Origin: Mangrovimicrobium sp048323675
GTDB taxonomy: Bacteria > Pseudomonadota > Gammaproteobacteria > Pseudomonadales > Halieaceae
Length of the DNA stretch: 64,000 nucleotides
Direction of reading: 5' to 3'
Assembly (NCBI RefSeq): GCF_048323675.1
Contig: NZ_JBLWFK010000004.1
Coordinates: forward strand, 248,001 to 312,000
Numbering within the stretch: the stretch's first letter is position 1; every line of letters starts with the position of its first letter. The translations under genes were made by a program, and so were the position numbers. The notes under the pieces were generated by a model. The model saw only the letters and a program-made list of their open reading frames with translations. It did not search any database and was not told the origin of the DNA. Positions 43,275-52,321 of this stretch are shown one piece after another.

Positions 43275-44096
43275 CTAGGCGTCTGTGGATAAGTCTTCTG
43301 TCTGCCTCGTGTGTTCTCCTTCCTCGGGTGTTGGTGTGCTGGCCCTTTTCCGTTTGCTGCTGTTGCTCGCCAGACTGTGACGGAAGCGCCAGGACTCGTT
43401 GCCTGTTTCCACAAACTGGCAGTGATGGGCCAGCCGATCCAGTAACGCCGTCGTCATCTTCGCATCGCCGAACACGCTGGCCCACTCGGCAAAGCCCAGA
43501 TTGGTAGTGATCATCACGCTGGTTCGCTCGTACAGCTTGGAGAGCAGGTGAAACAACAATGCCCCACCTGCCTGGCTGAAGGGCAGATAGCCCAGCTCAC
43601 CGAGGATCACCAGATCAACATGAGTAAACCGGTAGGCCAGCTGCCCCTTCTTGCCTGCGGCTTTCTCCTGCTCCAGTGCATTGACCAGTTCCACTGTCGA
43701 GAGGAACCGTACCCGGCGATGATAGCGCTGGATGGCCTCGACTCCGATGGCAGTGGCCAGGTGCGTCTTGCCCGTTCCCGGCCCGCCAATCAGTACCGCA
43801 TTCTGCGCACTGTTCATTAACTCGCCACCGTGCAGGCGCCGAACCAGGGTTTCATCCACCCGGGCCTGAGTGAAGTCGAAGCCCGCCAGGTCACGGTGCG
43901 CCGGGAAGCGGGCCGCCTTCATCTGGTAAGCCAGTGATTTGACCTCCCGCTCCGCGGTCTCCGTAGCCAACAGGGCCTGTAACACCTGCTCCACATCCAT
44001 CGCATGGCTTCGCGCCTGCGCCAGCAGCTCGGGCAAGGTCTGCGCCATGCCGTGCAGCTTCAGCGCCTTCAATTGCGCCACCAGGTCATTCGACAT
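43275..44096 (-). CDS. istB: IstB, AAA+ helper ATPase of IS21
   Basis: 273 residues with Walker A GGPGTGKTHLA and Walker B LVILGELGYLPF (Asp of the usual DELG replaced by Gly: GELG). IstB assembles on DNA and activates the IstA transposase. The start overlaps the end of the full istA frame by 11 bases, as usual in IS21. The tail after about residue 240 is rich in charged residues. Confidence 0.92.
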   Translation of the reverse strand: MSNDLVAQLKALKLHGMAQTLPELLAQARSHAMDVEQVLQALLATETAEREVKSLAYQMKAARFPAHRDLAGFDFTQARVDETLVRRLHGGELMNSAQNAVLIGGPGTGKTHLATAIGVEAIQRYHRRVRFLSTVELVNALEQEKAAGKKGQLAYRFTHVDLVILGELGYLPFSQAGGALLFHLLSKLYERTSVMITTNLGFAEWASVFGDAKMTTALLDRLAHHCQFVETGNESWRFRHSLASNSSKRKRASTPTPEEGEHTRQTEDLSTDA

Positions 44097-45609
44097 GGTT
44101 CACCTCCTCAGCCGTCTGGCTGCGCAGGTGATCATAGCGATGCACATTAGCCTCGGGTTCCTCATTCAGCGTCAACGAGGTCTCTACCGGCGTCAGGGTA
44201 GCCACCGGGGCTTGCTGCCGGGCCAGCACGTTCAGTATATGGTCACCGCTGATGTTGCCCGATTCCAGGGCCAGCTCCACGGCCACCAGCACCGGTTCCA
44301 GGTCCTGGGCGGCCACCGCCGCCAGCACCTGCGCCATCACCCGATCGCCCCCTTCGTGGCGCAACAGGTGCCGTTGCAGCATCTGCAAGCACTTCGGCAT
44401 CTCGGCAAAGGGCGCGCCATTGCGCAAGGCTCCCGGCTTGCGTTGCAGGACGCCGATATAATGCCGTCAGTCATAGATCGTCTGGTAGCGTTCAAAGGTG
44501 CGCCGGTGCCGGGCGACCTCTTCCCCCTCGGCGACCAGCACCAGTTCCCAGGGATACACCCGCAGGCTGATCACCTGGTGGGCCAGTTCAGCGGGCACGC
44601 TGTAGCGGCTGCGCTGGTAGTGCACCAGCGCCGTGGCTGAGACCCTCACCGATTGTTCGATATACCCGTCGAAGGGCCGCGGGTTGGGCATCAGGTGAGG
44701 GTGTTCATCCTCCAGAACGGATGCCAGAGTCAGGTCGGGGCAGTCCGGGTGGCGCATGTCCGCCCAGGCCGCCCGGCACTCACTGGCCAGCCAGTCATTG
44801 AGGTCGGCTATCGATGACCAGTGGCGGGCGTTGGCGCCAACCCAGAGTTGCCGGCGGCGGTCCTGCACGTTCTTCTCCACGACGCCTTTCTCCCACCCGG
44901 CGGCGCGGTTGCAGAACTCGGGCTCGAACAGGTAGTGCCCGGTCATCGCCAAGAAGCGCGCACTGACCGTGCGTTCCTTGCCGCGCCCAACCTCGTCCAT
45001 CGCCGTCTTCATGTTGTCGTAGATTCCGCGCCGAGGTATCCCGCCAAAGGCGGCGAAGGCCCTGGCATGGGCGTCAAACAACATCTCGTGGGTTTGCAGG
45101 GGGTAGGCGACCACCAGGAAGGCCCGGCTGTGGGCCAGCTTGATATGCGCCACCTCCAGCCGGCGCCGTATGCCAGCAATGATGGCGTACTCGCAGCTCC
45201 AGTCGAGCTGGAACGCCTCGCCTGGCGCAAACCGCAGCGGTATGAAGGCCGGGCGGGCAGGAGCCGCGCCGCCCGCTTCGCGCCACTGCTTGGCAAAGAT
45301 GGCCACGCGGGCATAGCCGCCCGGATAACCCTGTGCCTGGAGCAACTGGAACAACACCTTGGCGGTGCGTCGGTCCCGCTTGGGGCGGTGGCTGTCGGCC
45401 CGAAGCCAGCTGACCAACTGTTCCTTGTAGGGGTCGAGGATACTGGGAACGTTGCGAGGAGGATACGCAGGTTTGCGCATCTCGCCCTCCCGCAACCAGC
45501 GCCTGAGAGTATTACGGGATAAACCGGTCTGCCGCGCGATCTCGCGCAGGAGTACTTTGTCGCGGAAATACATCCGCAGGATCTTGGCTAACATGCCCAC
45601 TGTGATCAC
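44086..45609 (-). pseudogene. istA: istA transposase interrupted by a nonsense codon
   Basis: The first 380 codons (45609 to 44467) encode an IS21 transposase: N-terminal helix-turn-helix (LREIARQTGLSRNTLRRWL), DDE core (FQLDWSCEYA, YDNMKTA, EKGVVEKNVQD), then YQTIYD and TGA. The same frame continues without further stops to 44086 with RHYIGVLQRKPGALRNGAPF, the normal IstA C-terminus; family members read IYDWRHY here, so a TGG-to-TGA change explains the stop. The 113-residue frame at 44086-44427 is the cut-off C-terminus. Confidence 0.9.
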
Positions 45610-45715
45610 TCCTTGATACTCCGCTCAAAAAGTGAGCAGGGTAGTCGATTCAGTGGGTCAGTTTTGGACGGAAATTATCCCTCAAAGTGAGGTCAATTTT
45701 GGGCGGCAATCAACA

Positions 45716-45957
45716 GTCACGGCGGCATGCTGACGAACCGATGCGAAAACAAAATGTTACGCGTGGTTGTAATACACGACTCCTTTGGGCCACTGTTGAC
45801 TCCTTATATTTTCGCAACTTTCAATCGAGTAACCTATATTTGGATGAGTAGTCCTGAATTTTCCATTATTCGGCACTTGGTTCAAAATTTGGGAGTGGAT
45901 ATTGTCATACGAGTGATCGTGGAAAGACATTTGTTCCCGAATTATTTTTTTGATTGA
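45716..45957 (+). pseudogene. 3' remnant of an AlgX/AlgJ-like SGNH acetyltransferase gene
   Basis: Starting right at the IS21 edge, the frame encodes LRVVVIHDSFGPLLTPYIFA, then a strand-turn-strand and VDIVIRVIVERHLFP. This matches the C-terminal end of SGNH-hydrolase-like O-acetyltransferases of the AlgX/AlgJ type: the VxxxHDSF serine region and the final PDxVIxxxxER segment. Everything upstream, including the DxHW-type part, is missing and is not found left of the IS. I infer deletion linked to the IS. Confidence 0.7.
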
Positions 45958-46056
45958 CCCCACAAACTTAAAGCTGAGCCGCAATGGGTGATTGGAGCAA
46001 TAGACTCAGGCAATATCGCCTAATCCGAGGGGGCTCGTTTATTTGAGATTGACCAT

Positions 46057-46938
46057 ATGCAAACCAAGACAGTTATAGAAAAACTGAACAACACGGTAAC
46101 TCAACCGGATCATGATACTGTTTTACTTTTTTTACATATACCGAAAGCAGCCGGGACCACTCTCACTAATTGCATATATAACGAGTACCGTGACCAAGAA
46201 CAATGGAAAGCCGAAGGTAACTGGTTGATTGATGGAATTTATTATTATCCCGCAAGACTGTTGAAACCCAAAAATCCGGAAATTGCTCCCGAAATACGCA
46301 CTGCCCTAAATAGACCTGATGTGAAAGTGGTGGTGGGACATTTTACATTCGGTATTCATCAAGAGGTACTCAAACCATGTTCATATATGACTTTTATTCG
46401 TGATCCGGTAGAGCGAGTCATCTCGCTTTACTCTCATATAAAACGCTATAGAGATACAGAACTGCACAAGGAAGTGGTAGAAAAATCACTCAGTATTGAA
46501 CAATTTACCAGAGACCTAGAGTGTCGAGAAACAAATAACGACCAAGTAAGGCGCATAGCTGGAGTAAACCCACCATTTGGCCAATGCACCAAATATGACC
46601 TTGAGTTAGCCATGGAGAACCTAGAAAAGCATTTTAGTGTTGTTGGTATAACTGAGCGCTTCGATGAGACCTTACTGTTGGCAAAACGAAAGTTTCGCTG
46701 GGTGGCACCAATTTACTATCTCCCAAGCTTGGTCAATAGCAACAGGAAACGGCGCACTGAACTATCTGAAAGCACTATCTCGGCAATTAGCGAGCTTAAT
46801 TCACTCGACTACGAATTGCATAAATTCGCCGAGAATCTATTGAATGCTAGCATCAAAAATGAAGGATCCGATTTTCAATTAGAGCTGCATCGATTCCAGC
46901 AAGAAAATGAAAAATATATGAATCGCGATTCGGAGTAA
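46057..46938 (+). CDS. Sulfotransferase-family protein
   Basis: 293 residues. PAPS-binding loop FLHIPKAAGTTL (25-36) and the 3'-phosphate site FIRDPVERVISLYSH, the two hallmarks of cytosolic and heparan-type sulfotransferases (Sulfotransfer_2-like). It would transfer sulfate from PAPS to a sugar, probably of the polysaccharide made here. The gene is AT-rich compared with the nif region and stands alone on the plus strand between the IS remnant and the leftward cluster. Confidence 0.85.
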   Translation: MQTKTVIEKLNNTVTQPDHDTVLLFLHIPKAAGTTLTNCIYNEYRDQEQWKAEGNWLIDGIYYYPARLLKPKNPEIAPEIRTALNRPDVKVVVGHFTFGIHQEVLKPCSYMTFIRDPVERVISLYSHIKRYRDTELHKEVVEKSLSIEQFTRDLECRETNNDQVRRIAGVNPPFGQCTKYDLELAMENLEKHFSVVGITERFDETLLLAKRKFRWVAPIYYLPSLVNSNRKRRTELSESTISAISELNSLDYELHKFAENLLNASIKNEGSDFQLELHRFQQENEKYMNRDSE

Positions 46939-46966
46939 GTACAACTTTAGAATAATTCCCTATTCC

Positions 46967-48118
46967 TTAAATTTTTGATACATAATCACTGCCGCCAATA
47001 TCATCAATGAATGTGCTTAGTAATTTCTTCGCATCCAAGTACTCGATAGCGATTTCTCGTGCCGCTCTAGAGTGCTCTTCGTAGTCAAGCTCCACCTCGC
47101 GAATAGCTTCTGCCGCCTGGTCAATATCCGTTACTGCAAACAAACCTTTTCCACATGGTAGCTTTTCGCTAAACCCAGTTTCCTGAAGTATTACCGGCCT
47201 TCCGCTCGCCAAGTAGACCGCACTCCGATCACTAAACCATCCGCCGTAAGTTTGAACGAATACATTTTTGCACACACTAAATTCGCCCTTTGAATCACGT
47301 ATATAGCGATAATACTGCTCTACTGTCTTAGTTACGCTCTTTGCGTCACGAGTTCTCCACCCATGCTCTTTGAGTTTCTTTATTGGCGCTTTGCCAGAAA
47401 CAGAAACTTCCAATGAGGTATCTAACTTACTGGGCAGCGACATGAATCTTTGGAATTCGATATCCTTTTGCCCGAATGTCTGGCCATCAAAGATAATGGG
47501 CTTATGCGACTGCCAGTTCATCACAGTAGTAAATGAAGCGCCTGCTGGGGGTGGTTCAACACTAAAAAGATCCGTAGCTACCAAGTTCCAAAGATGCCTC
47601 CAGGATCTACCAGCATCGGGCGCCTTCGTTCGCTCAGTACCGACAAGACATCCAGCTGAATAGTAGAAGTCAAAATTCGTCTTCTTTTCACTATTCTCCA
47701 TTAACATCTGTGTGTAGCCCGGCTCACCCTCTATCAGAACTCGAATGGGCGTTAGAATCGATTCTTCCTCCCATGCACCGTGTGCCCCCATATCGATATA
47801 TATATCTGCGGATCGAAATAGATTGCTGATCTCACTGCGAGATCGCCCGTAGCATGTACCCTGGATATCAACAAAGCACCATTTATCACCTAGTCCGTTC
47901 ATCTCTAATAAGGCCTTTACTATTTCAATACCCTCTGCAGGATCATCGGCCATTACGTTTCGTTTCGGGTCATAACAAGCGTTTGAATAGTTGGCTTTTT
48001 CAAAGAAATAAATATCGTGACCCAACATCTGAAATCCTTTCAGAAACTGCAGAGCCCAAGATAGGTTACCGCCTAGAGGATAACGGATCATGTAAGATCC
48101 CAAAATGATTTGCGCCAT
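46967..48118 (-). CDS. Glycosyltransferase-like protein (GT-B fold), copy A
   Basis: 383 residues. N-terminal half starts QIILGSYMIRYPLGGNLSWA and has GHDIYFFEKANYS; C-terminal half ends with a GT-B donor-site pattern, WFSDRSAVYLASGRPVILQE and TGFSEKLPCGKGLFAV. It is a diverged paralogue of the protein at 50917-52203 over its whole length (shared FTTVMxWxSxxPxxxxGxxF, FGQKDxEFxRF, GWFSxRSAxYLASGxPV). Reaction unknown. ATG at 48118 taken over a TTG one codon earlier. Confidence 0.75.
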   Translation of the reverse strand: MAQIILGSYMIRYPLGGNLSWALQFLKGFQMLGHDIYFFEKANYSNACYDPKRNVMADDPAEGIEIVKALLEMNGLGDKWCFVDIQGTCYGRSRSEISNLFRSADIYIDMGAHGAWEEESILTPIRVLIEGEPGYTQMLMENSEKKTNFDFYYSAGCLVGTERTKAPDAGRSWRHLWNLVATDLFSVEPPPAGASFTTVMNWQSHKPIIFDGQTFGQKDIEFQRFMSLPSKLDTSLEVSVSGKAPIKKLKEHGWRTRDAKSVTKTVEQYYRYIRDSKGEFSVCKNVFVQTYGGWFSDRSAVYLASGRPVILQETGFSEKLPCGKGLFAVTDIDQAAEAIREVELDYEEHSRAAREIAIEYLDAKKLLSTFIDDIGGSDYVSKI

Positions 48119-48137
48119 CAAAAAACCATAAATAGGG

Positions 48138-49013
48138 TTACATATTTAGCTCTTTAAAGATTTGCATTTTGATTCCGATCAAAGCTTGTTGGGCATTTTC
48201 ATTACAAATTTTCGTTAAATCGCGAGCATCTTGACTGCAGCAAAAATCAAATGCATTGGATAAGTCTTTCTGATCTAAATCATCAGCCGTGAAAATCACA
48301 GGCCAGCCTATGGTCTCTGTTTGTTTCTTCAGTTTCGCTCCTCCAGCAATTGGGTCAATTGCTAGCGCCGGTACGCCGTTCTGTATAGCGAGAACGGTCC
48401 CGTGCAATCGAGTTGTTACTACCAAATCCATCTTTGATATCAAAGATTCTATCTCGGAAGCAGTCCGTAAACCGGTCCTGTTTTCGTCAAGTCTTGTATC
48501 AATTTGTACAAGTACACTTGGCTTATTTTTCAGCAGAGAATCAATTGCGTCATTTGCTTTCTGGTGTAGCGCTCGATTTTTGTATTCTTTTTGTGGTTCA
48601 ACTTGTATTACGCCGACTACGGGTACATTTTTTGTTACCGATAAAAACGTCAAATCAGGGTTTGTTCTATGATTACTATCACGTTCAATGAGAAGGTCGA
48701 AGGGATTCCAGGTTTCAAGAGGATCCAACATTGAAAGATTGAGGCCAATCTTGCGGCAACAATCAAAATGTTCCAAAAATTGCGTTAGCGGCTCTCCATT
48801 GCCACAGGGGCCGCAAATGAAAAATATATGTGAGTAATCAGATGCGTTCAGACATTTCCAGTCCATCCCCCCACTGAATGGACTAGCCAATGCCATGTCA
48901 AATGCAATCCCTCCAGCCTTCAACCAAGATGCAACTACGTCACTAGAAATTAAATCTCCCGCAGTCGCTCCCATCTGCTCGAAGCTGAACCAGCCTGCAA
49001 TTAGTACCTTCAT
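48138..49013 (-). CDS. Polysaccharide pyruvyltransferase-like protein
   Basis: 291 residues. Start MKVLIAGWFSFEQMGATAGD and the family signature VVTTRLHGTVLAIQNGVPAL followed by AIDPIAGGAKL, as in WcaK/CsaB-type proteins that put pyruvate ketals on sugars. The N-terminal Rossmann-like half includes HIFFICGPCGNGEPL. Very AT-rich. Overlaps no neighbour; 19 bases upstream of copy A of the glycosyltransferase. Confidence 0.78.
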   Translation of the reverse strand: MKVLIAGWFSFEQMGATAGDLISSDVVASWLKAGGIAFDMALASPFSGGMDWKCLNASDYSHIFFICGPCGNGEPLTQFLEHFDCCRKIGLNLSMLDPLETWNPFDLLIERDSNHRTNPDLTFLSVTKNVPVVGVIQVEPQKEYKNRALHQKANDAIDSLLKNKPSVLVQIDTRLDENRTGLRTASEIESLISKMDLVVTTRLHGTVLAIQNGVPALAIDPIAGGAKLKKQTETIGWPVIFTADDLDQKDLSNAFDFCCSQDARDLTKICNENAQQALIGIKMQIFKELNM

Positions 49014-49131
49014 CAAATTCCCTTAGTTGAAAAAATCACAGGAAGTTAGTATCGATCACAAAAACCTATGGAAAAACGATCATCTTGTGGCTTAGCAATT
49101 CACTCCTAAAAATGTCTTGAGGAAGATCCGA

Positions 49132-50901
49132 TCAATTGCCTAGCGCAATTTTGGAATTTGGTTCCAGAAATTCACGCACTTCGATCGGCTTGCCATAGTC
49201 AAGACTGAGCCACAGATCGCAACTTTCCAGTGTCGACAGTCTATGTGCGATCATGAATGTGGTACGTCCCTGCATTAAGCGGTCCATCGCATCGACAATT
49301 GAAGCCTCTGTTTTGGTGTCCACAGAGCTTGTCGGTTCATCTAAAACAAGTATTGGTGCATCTTTAAGAAAGGCCCTGGCAAGGGCAATTCTTTGGCGTT
49401 CTCCTCCCGAGAGACTCATTCCTCTCTCTCCTACCAAGGTCTGATATCCATCGGGGAGGCCACTGATGAAATCGTGTACATCCGCAGATTTTGCAGCAGC
49501 AACTATCTTTTCTTCGCTCGCATTGGGATCGCCGTAGGCGATATTGTCGCTAATACTGGTTGCGAACAGCACTGGTTCCTGCAATACCATCGCAAATTGA
49601 TTACGCAGAGAAGTTAGTTTGTAATTCCTGATATCGATTCCGTCAATTTCTATTGACCCGCTTTCCGGATCATAAAGCCTCATCAATAAGCTCATCATGG
49701 TGGTTTTCCCGGATCCTGTTCTACCCATAATTCCCACACGACTACCAATGGGAACGGTGAAGGTAGCATTCTGCAAAACGGGACGTCTCTTACTGTAAGA
49801 AAAATTAACGTTTTTGAATGCAATCGAATCTTTAACCTGCCCTATTTCGGTGGCACCATCCTTTTCCTCAACCTCTCCGGGTTCAGCAAGATAATTGAAA
49901 ATTCGGTCTGCACTGGTAAGCGCTGCCTGTTGAGCAGCAATCTGACTGCCGATGGTTTGCAGAGGCCCATACATTTGAGTGAGATAAGACATGATGAGAA
50001 GAAGAGATCCAACGGTTAGCTCTCCTTTGAGTACGGATGATGTCCCCAGATAGAGCACCAGAACAGTGCCAATCAAAGTTGTCAGGCCAACAAAGAAATT
50101 AAACATCCCTTCGGAAAAGCCTACCCGCACACGTTGTTTTATGTACGGCTCTGAAGCGTCACGAAAGCGCGCGTGTTCATCATCCTCCCGCCCGAAAACC
50201 TTCACAACTCTGAGAGCTCCAAGCACTTCCTGTACTATAGCCAGCGCAGAACTTTCGAGCCGTTTAACAGCTTTCCATCGCTGCTGTAAGCGCCGGCTGT
50301 ATAGTCGATTCAAGAAAATAAGAATGGGGGAAATGCTTATTGCGACAAGTGCGATAGGAAAATTGATGATCGCCATCACAACCAGCATTGCGATCAGGTT
50401 AGTTGCTGCAGTAATCAATGGGATAAGACCATCAATGGCAAGCCAACGTATGGCCGGAGCATCCCAATTCACCCGATACAAGGAATCGGACGCACCGCGA
50501 ATATCGTGATAGCTCAAGGATATTCGTTGCATCTGCTGAAATAGAGCGCTCCGTGACTCCAGAGTGAGCTTCTCACCGGTGTAATCTTTTAATAACCATA
50601 GTAGTTGACTAAGCAATTGATTAAATATGGTTACAAGCGCCAACATAATAAGCGCCAGTACTAGAAAACCACTGACACCTGCATTTGGATCTTGTATTTC
50701 AAATATGCTGAGGAAACCTGGAAGGGGCTGAGAACCGATCACACTGTCGACGATAATTTTCAGGGGAAGAGGCATCAACAGGGCGATTGGCGCTGAAAGG
50801 AGCCCTAACAAAAAAATCGCTATCAAATGATACTTGTAGTCGCTCGCTCGAACGAGGACCTTTTTGTAAATCGATAGCGTATTTAACCTTTCTTCAGCCA
50901 T
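49132..50901 (-). CDS. ABC exporter, fused membrane and ATPase domains
   Basis: 589 residues. Six-helix transmembrane domain (about 20-320), then the ATPase domain with Walker A GRTGSGKTTM, signature LSGGERQRIALARAF and Walker B APILVLDEPTSSVD and the H-loop IAHRLS. MsbA/HlyB-like half-transporter acting as homodimer; it probably exports lipid-linked glycan or another envelope component. Located inside the polysaccharide cluster, 15 bases after copy B of the glycosyltransferase. Confidence 0.9.
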   Translation of the reverse strand: MAEERLNTLSIYKKVLVRASDYKYHLIAIFLLGLLSAPIALLMPLPLKIIVDSVIGSQPLPGFLSIFEIQDPNAGVSGFLVLALIMLALVTIFNQLLSQLLWLLKDYTGEKLTLESRSALFQQMQRISLSYHDIRGASDSLYRVNWDAPAIRWLAIDGLIPLITAATNLIAMLVVMAIINFPIALVAISISPILIFLNRLYSRRLQQRWKAVKRLESSALAIVQEVLGALRVVKVFGREDDEHARFRDASEPYIKQRVRVGFSEGMFNFFVGLTTLIGTVLVLYLGTSSVLKGELTVGSLLLIMSYLTQMYGPLQTIGSQIAAQQAALTSADRIFNYLAEPGEVEEKDGATEIGQVKDSIAFKNVNFSYSKRRPVLQNATFTVPIGSRVGIMGRTGSGKTTMMSLLMRLYDPESGSIEIDGIDIRNYKLTSLRNQFAMVLQEPVLFATSISDNIAYGDPNASEEKIVAAAKSADVHDFISGLPDGYQTLVGERGMSLSGGERQRIALARAFLKDAPILVLDEPTSSVDTKTEASIVDAMDRLMQGRTTFMIAHRLSTLESCDLWLSLDYGKPIEVREFLEPNSKIALGN

Positions 50902-50916
50902 TTAGCGGATCTTCAC

Positions 50917-52203
50917 CTACTGGACATTCGAAGCCCTGTGAAAGGAGACTTCAGACGGTTTATTCATCGATTCATCAACTAACCTGGAAAGTATTTTTTC
51001 GCTATCAAAATAAGCTGATGCAATTTGTCTCGCTGACCTGGCGTGCGTCGGATAGTCGTTTCTTACCGCAGAGATCCCCTCCATTGCCTCTTCAAGCGTA
51101 CTGAACTGCAGGATACCCTCTCCGACAGGAAGCACTCCATCAAATCCGGTATTTTGTACTACAACCGGCTTGCCTGAGGCCAGGTAGCAGGCAGAGCGGC
51201 AACTAAACCAACCGGTATTTCCTACAACATAGCCATGCTTCGCCACACTCCACTCCGCGAGAGACGACTGGATATAGTCTCTATAAGCATCCATCGTTGC
51301 GCCCACTTTTCCGGCATCGGCGACTCGCCAACCAGCTTGACTCAAAAACTGGCTAAGCTCTGAAATGTGACCGCACTCTTGATTCTCTTGCGCAACATCT
51401 GCAATAACTCCATCGCCGCTTTCCCAGTTAGTATGCATCGTTCCATTAATGGCAACCTCAAGATTTTGGTCATCAAGCAGTTGGGGTAATTCGATGAAGC
51501 GAATGAATTCCAAATCCTTCTGGCCAAACCGTCTACCGTTCAAGACAAGCGGCTGATAACTCGTCCAACTCATCACTGTCGTAAAGGCTGGACGAACTTC
51601 TGAATTCGACTTCCACTCCGACAACACAATGGGCTGTCGGGTTGGGATCCATTCACGACCAGCTGTTAAGGCGGTTTTGTTGATAGACTCTCCGAAACTG
51701 AACAGCAGGTCGTGAACCTCTACACGCTGACAGAAATCGCGGTGTTCATCAGGTAACATCAACTTTACCTGCGTAAATCCAGGATCAGAGTCAATATAGA
51801 CCAGTCGAGGTATCTGGCGATAATTGGCTGGGCATTCCAATGTTCCGGAGATATTGATCAGAAGATCTGCGCTCTGAATTACTTCTCGTCTCTTTGCGGC
51901 AGACAATCCGAACCATTCAGAATTTGTAGGAAAGTGATACGCCCATTTGTCATCCAAGCCAAATCTCTTCATGACTGATGAAAGATGGCTCAAATTCGTT
52001 TGACAATCCCGAGCGACCCACTCGTCACCGGAAACTCCACCATCCAGCGTGTAGGGCCATTCACCGGAGTCTTCAAAGTAATAGACGTCGTGCCCCAGGC
52101 GATGTAGCCCCAACACATACTGTAAATAGTCCCAAGCAACTCCAGCGAGCGTTGGGTGCTGTGCGATCAGGCCTGTAACGATGATGCGTAGTCGGCTGTT
52201 CAT
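50917..52203 (-). CDS. Glycosyltransferase-like protein (GT-B fold), copy B
   Basis: 428 residues, paralogue of 46967-48118. N-terminus RLRIIVTGLIAQHPTLAGVA and YLQYVLGLHRLGHDVYYFED; donor-side end GWFSCRSACYLASGKPVVVQ and NTGFDGVLPVGEGILQF. The two copies flank the pyruvyltransferase and the ABC exporter, so one arose by duplication before divergence. The acceptor sugar is unknown. Confidence 0.78.
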   Translation of the reverse strand: MNSRLRIIVTGLIAQHPTLAGVAWDYLQYVLGLHRLGHDVYYFEDSGEWPYTLDGGVSGDEWVARDCQTNLSHLSSVMKRFGLDDKWAYHFPTNSEWFGLSAAKRREVIQSADLLINISGTLECPANYRQIPRLVYIDSDPGFTQVKLMLPDEHRDFCQRVEVHDLLFSFGESINKTALTAGREWIPTRQPIVLSEWKSNSEVRPAFTTVMSWTSYQPLVLNGRRFGQKDLEFIRFIELPQLLDDQNLEVAINGTMHTNWESGDGVIADVAQENQECGHISELSQFLSQAGWRVADAGKVGATMDAYRDYIQSSLAEWSVAKHGYVVGNTGWFSCRSACYLASGKPVVVQNTGFDGVLPVGEGILQFSTLEEAMEGISAVRNDYPTHARSARQIASAYFDSEKILSRLVDESMNKPSEVSFHRASNVQ

Positions 52204-52321
52204 ACAAAACCACCTCTGTATGATTGGCCGACTCTTTGCTTGAACTTTGTTTGCCTTGAACAGCAGTCAGCATCCTGCTTTTCAGTCAAACAGTCATCAT
52301 GCGTTGGCAGGTAAGATTCGC

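Larger units (their letters stand above)
43203..45715. mobile_element. IS21-family insertion sequence
   Basis: About 2.5 kb with istA and istB on the minus strand. The ends are inverted repeats: left TGTTGGTTGCCACGCAAAAC, right (read inward) TGTTGATTGCCGCCCAAAAT, both beginning TG and followed by further TGACC-type subterminal repeats. I find no matching target duplication in the flanks. istA carries a nonsense mutation, so this copy cannot move on its own unless readthrough occurs. Confidence 0.9.

Noticed and set aside
44086..44427. Separate small gene upstream of istB
   Set aside because: It is the C-terminal continuation of istA after a nonsense codon, not an independent gene.
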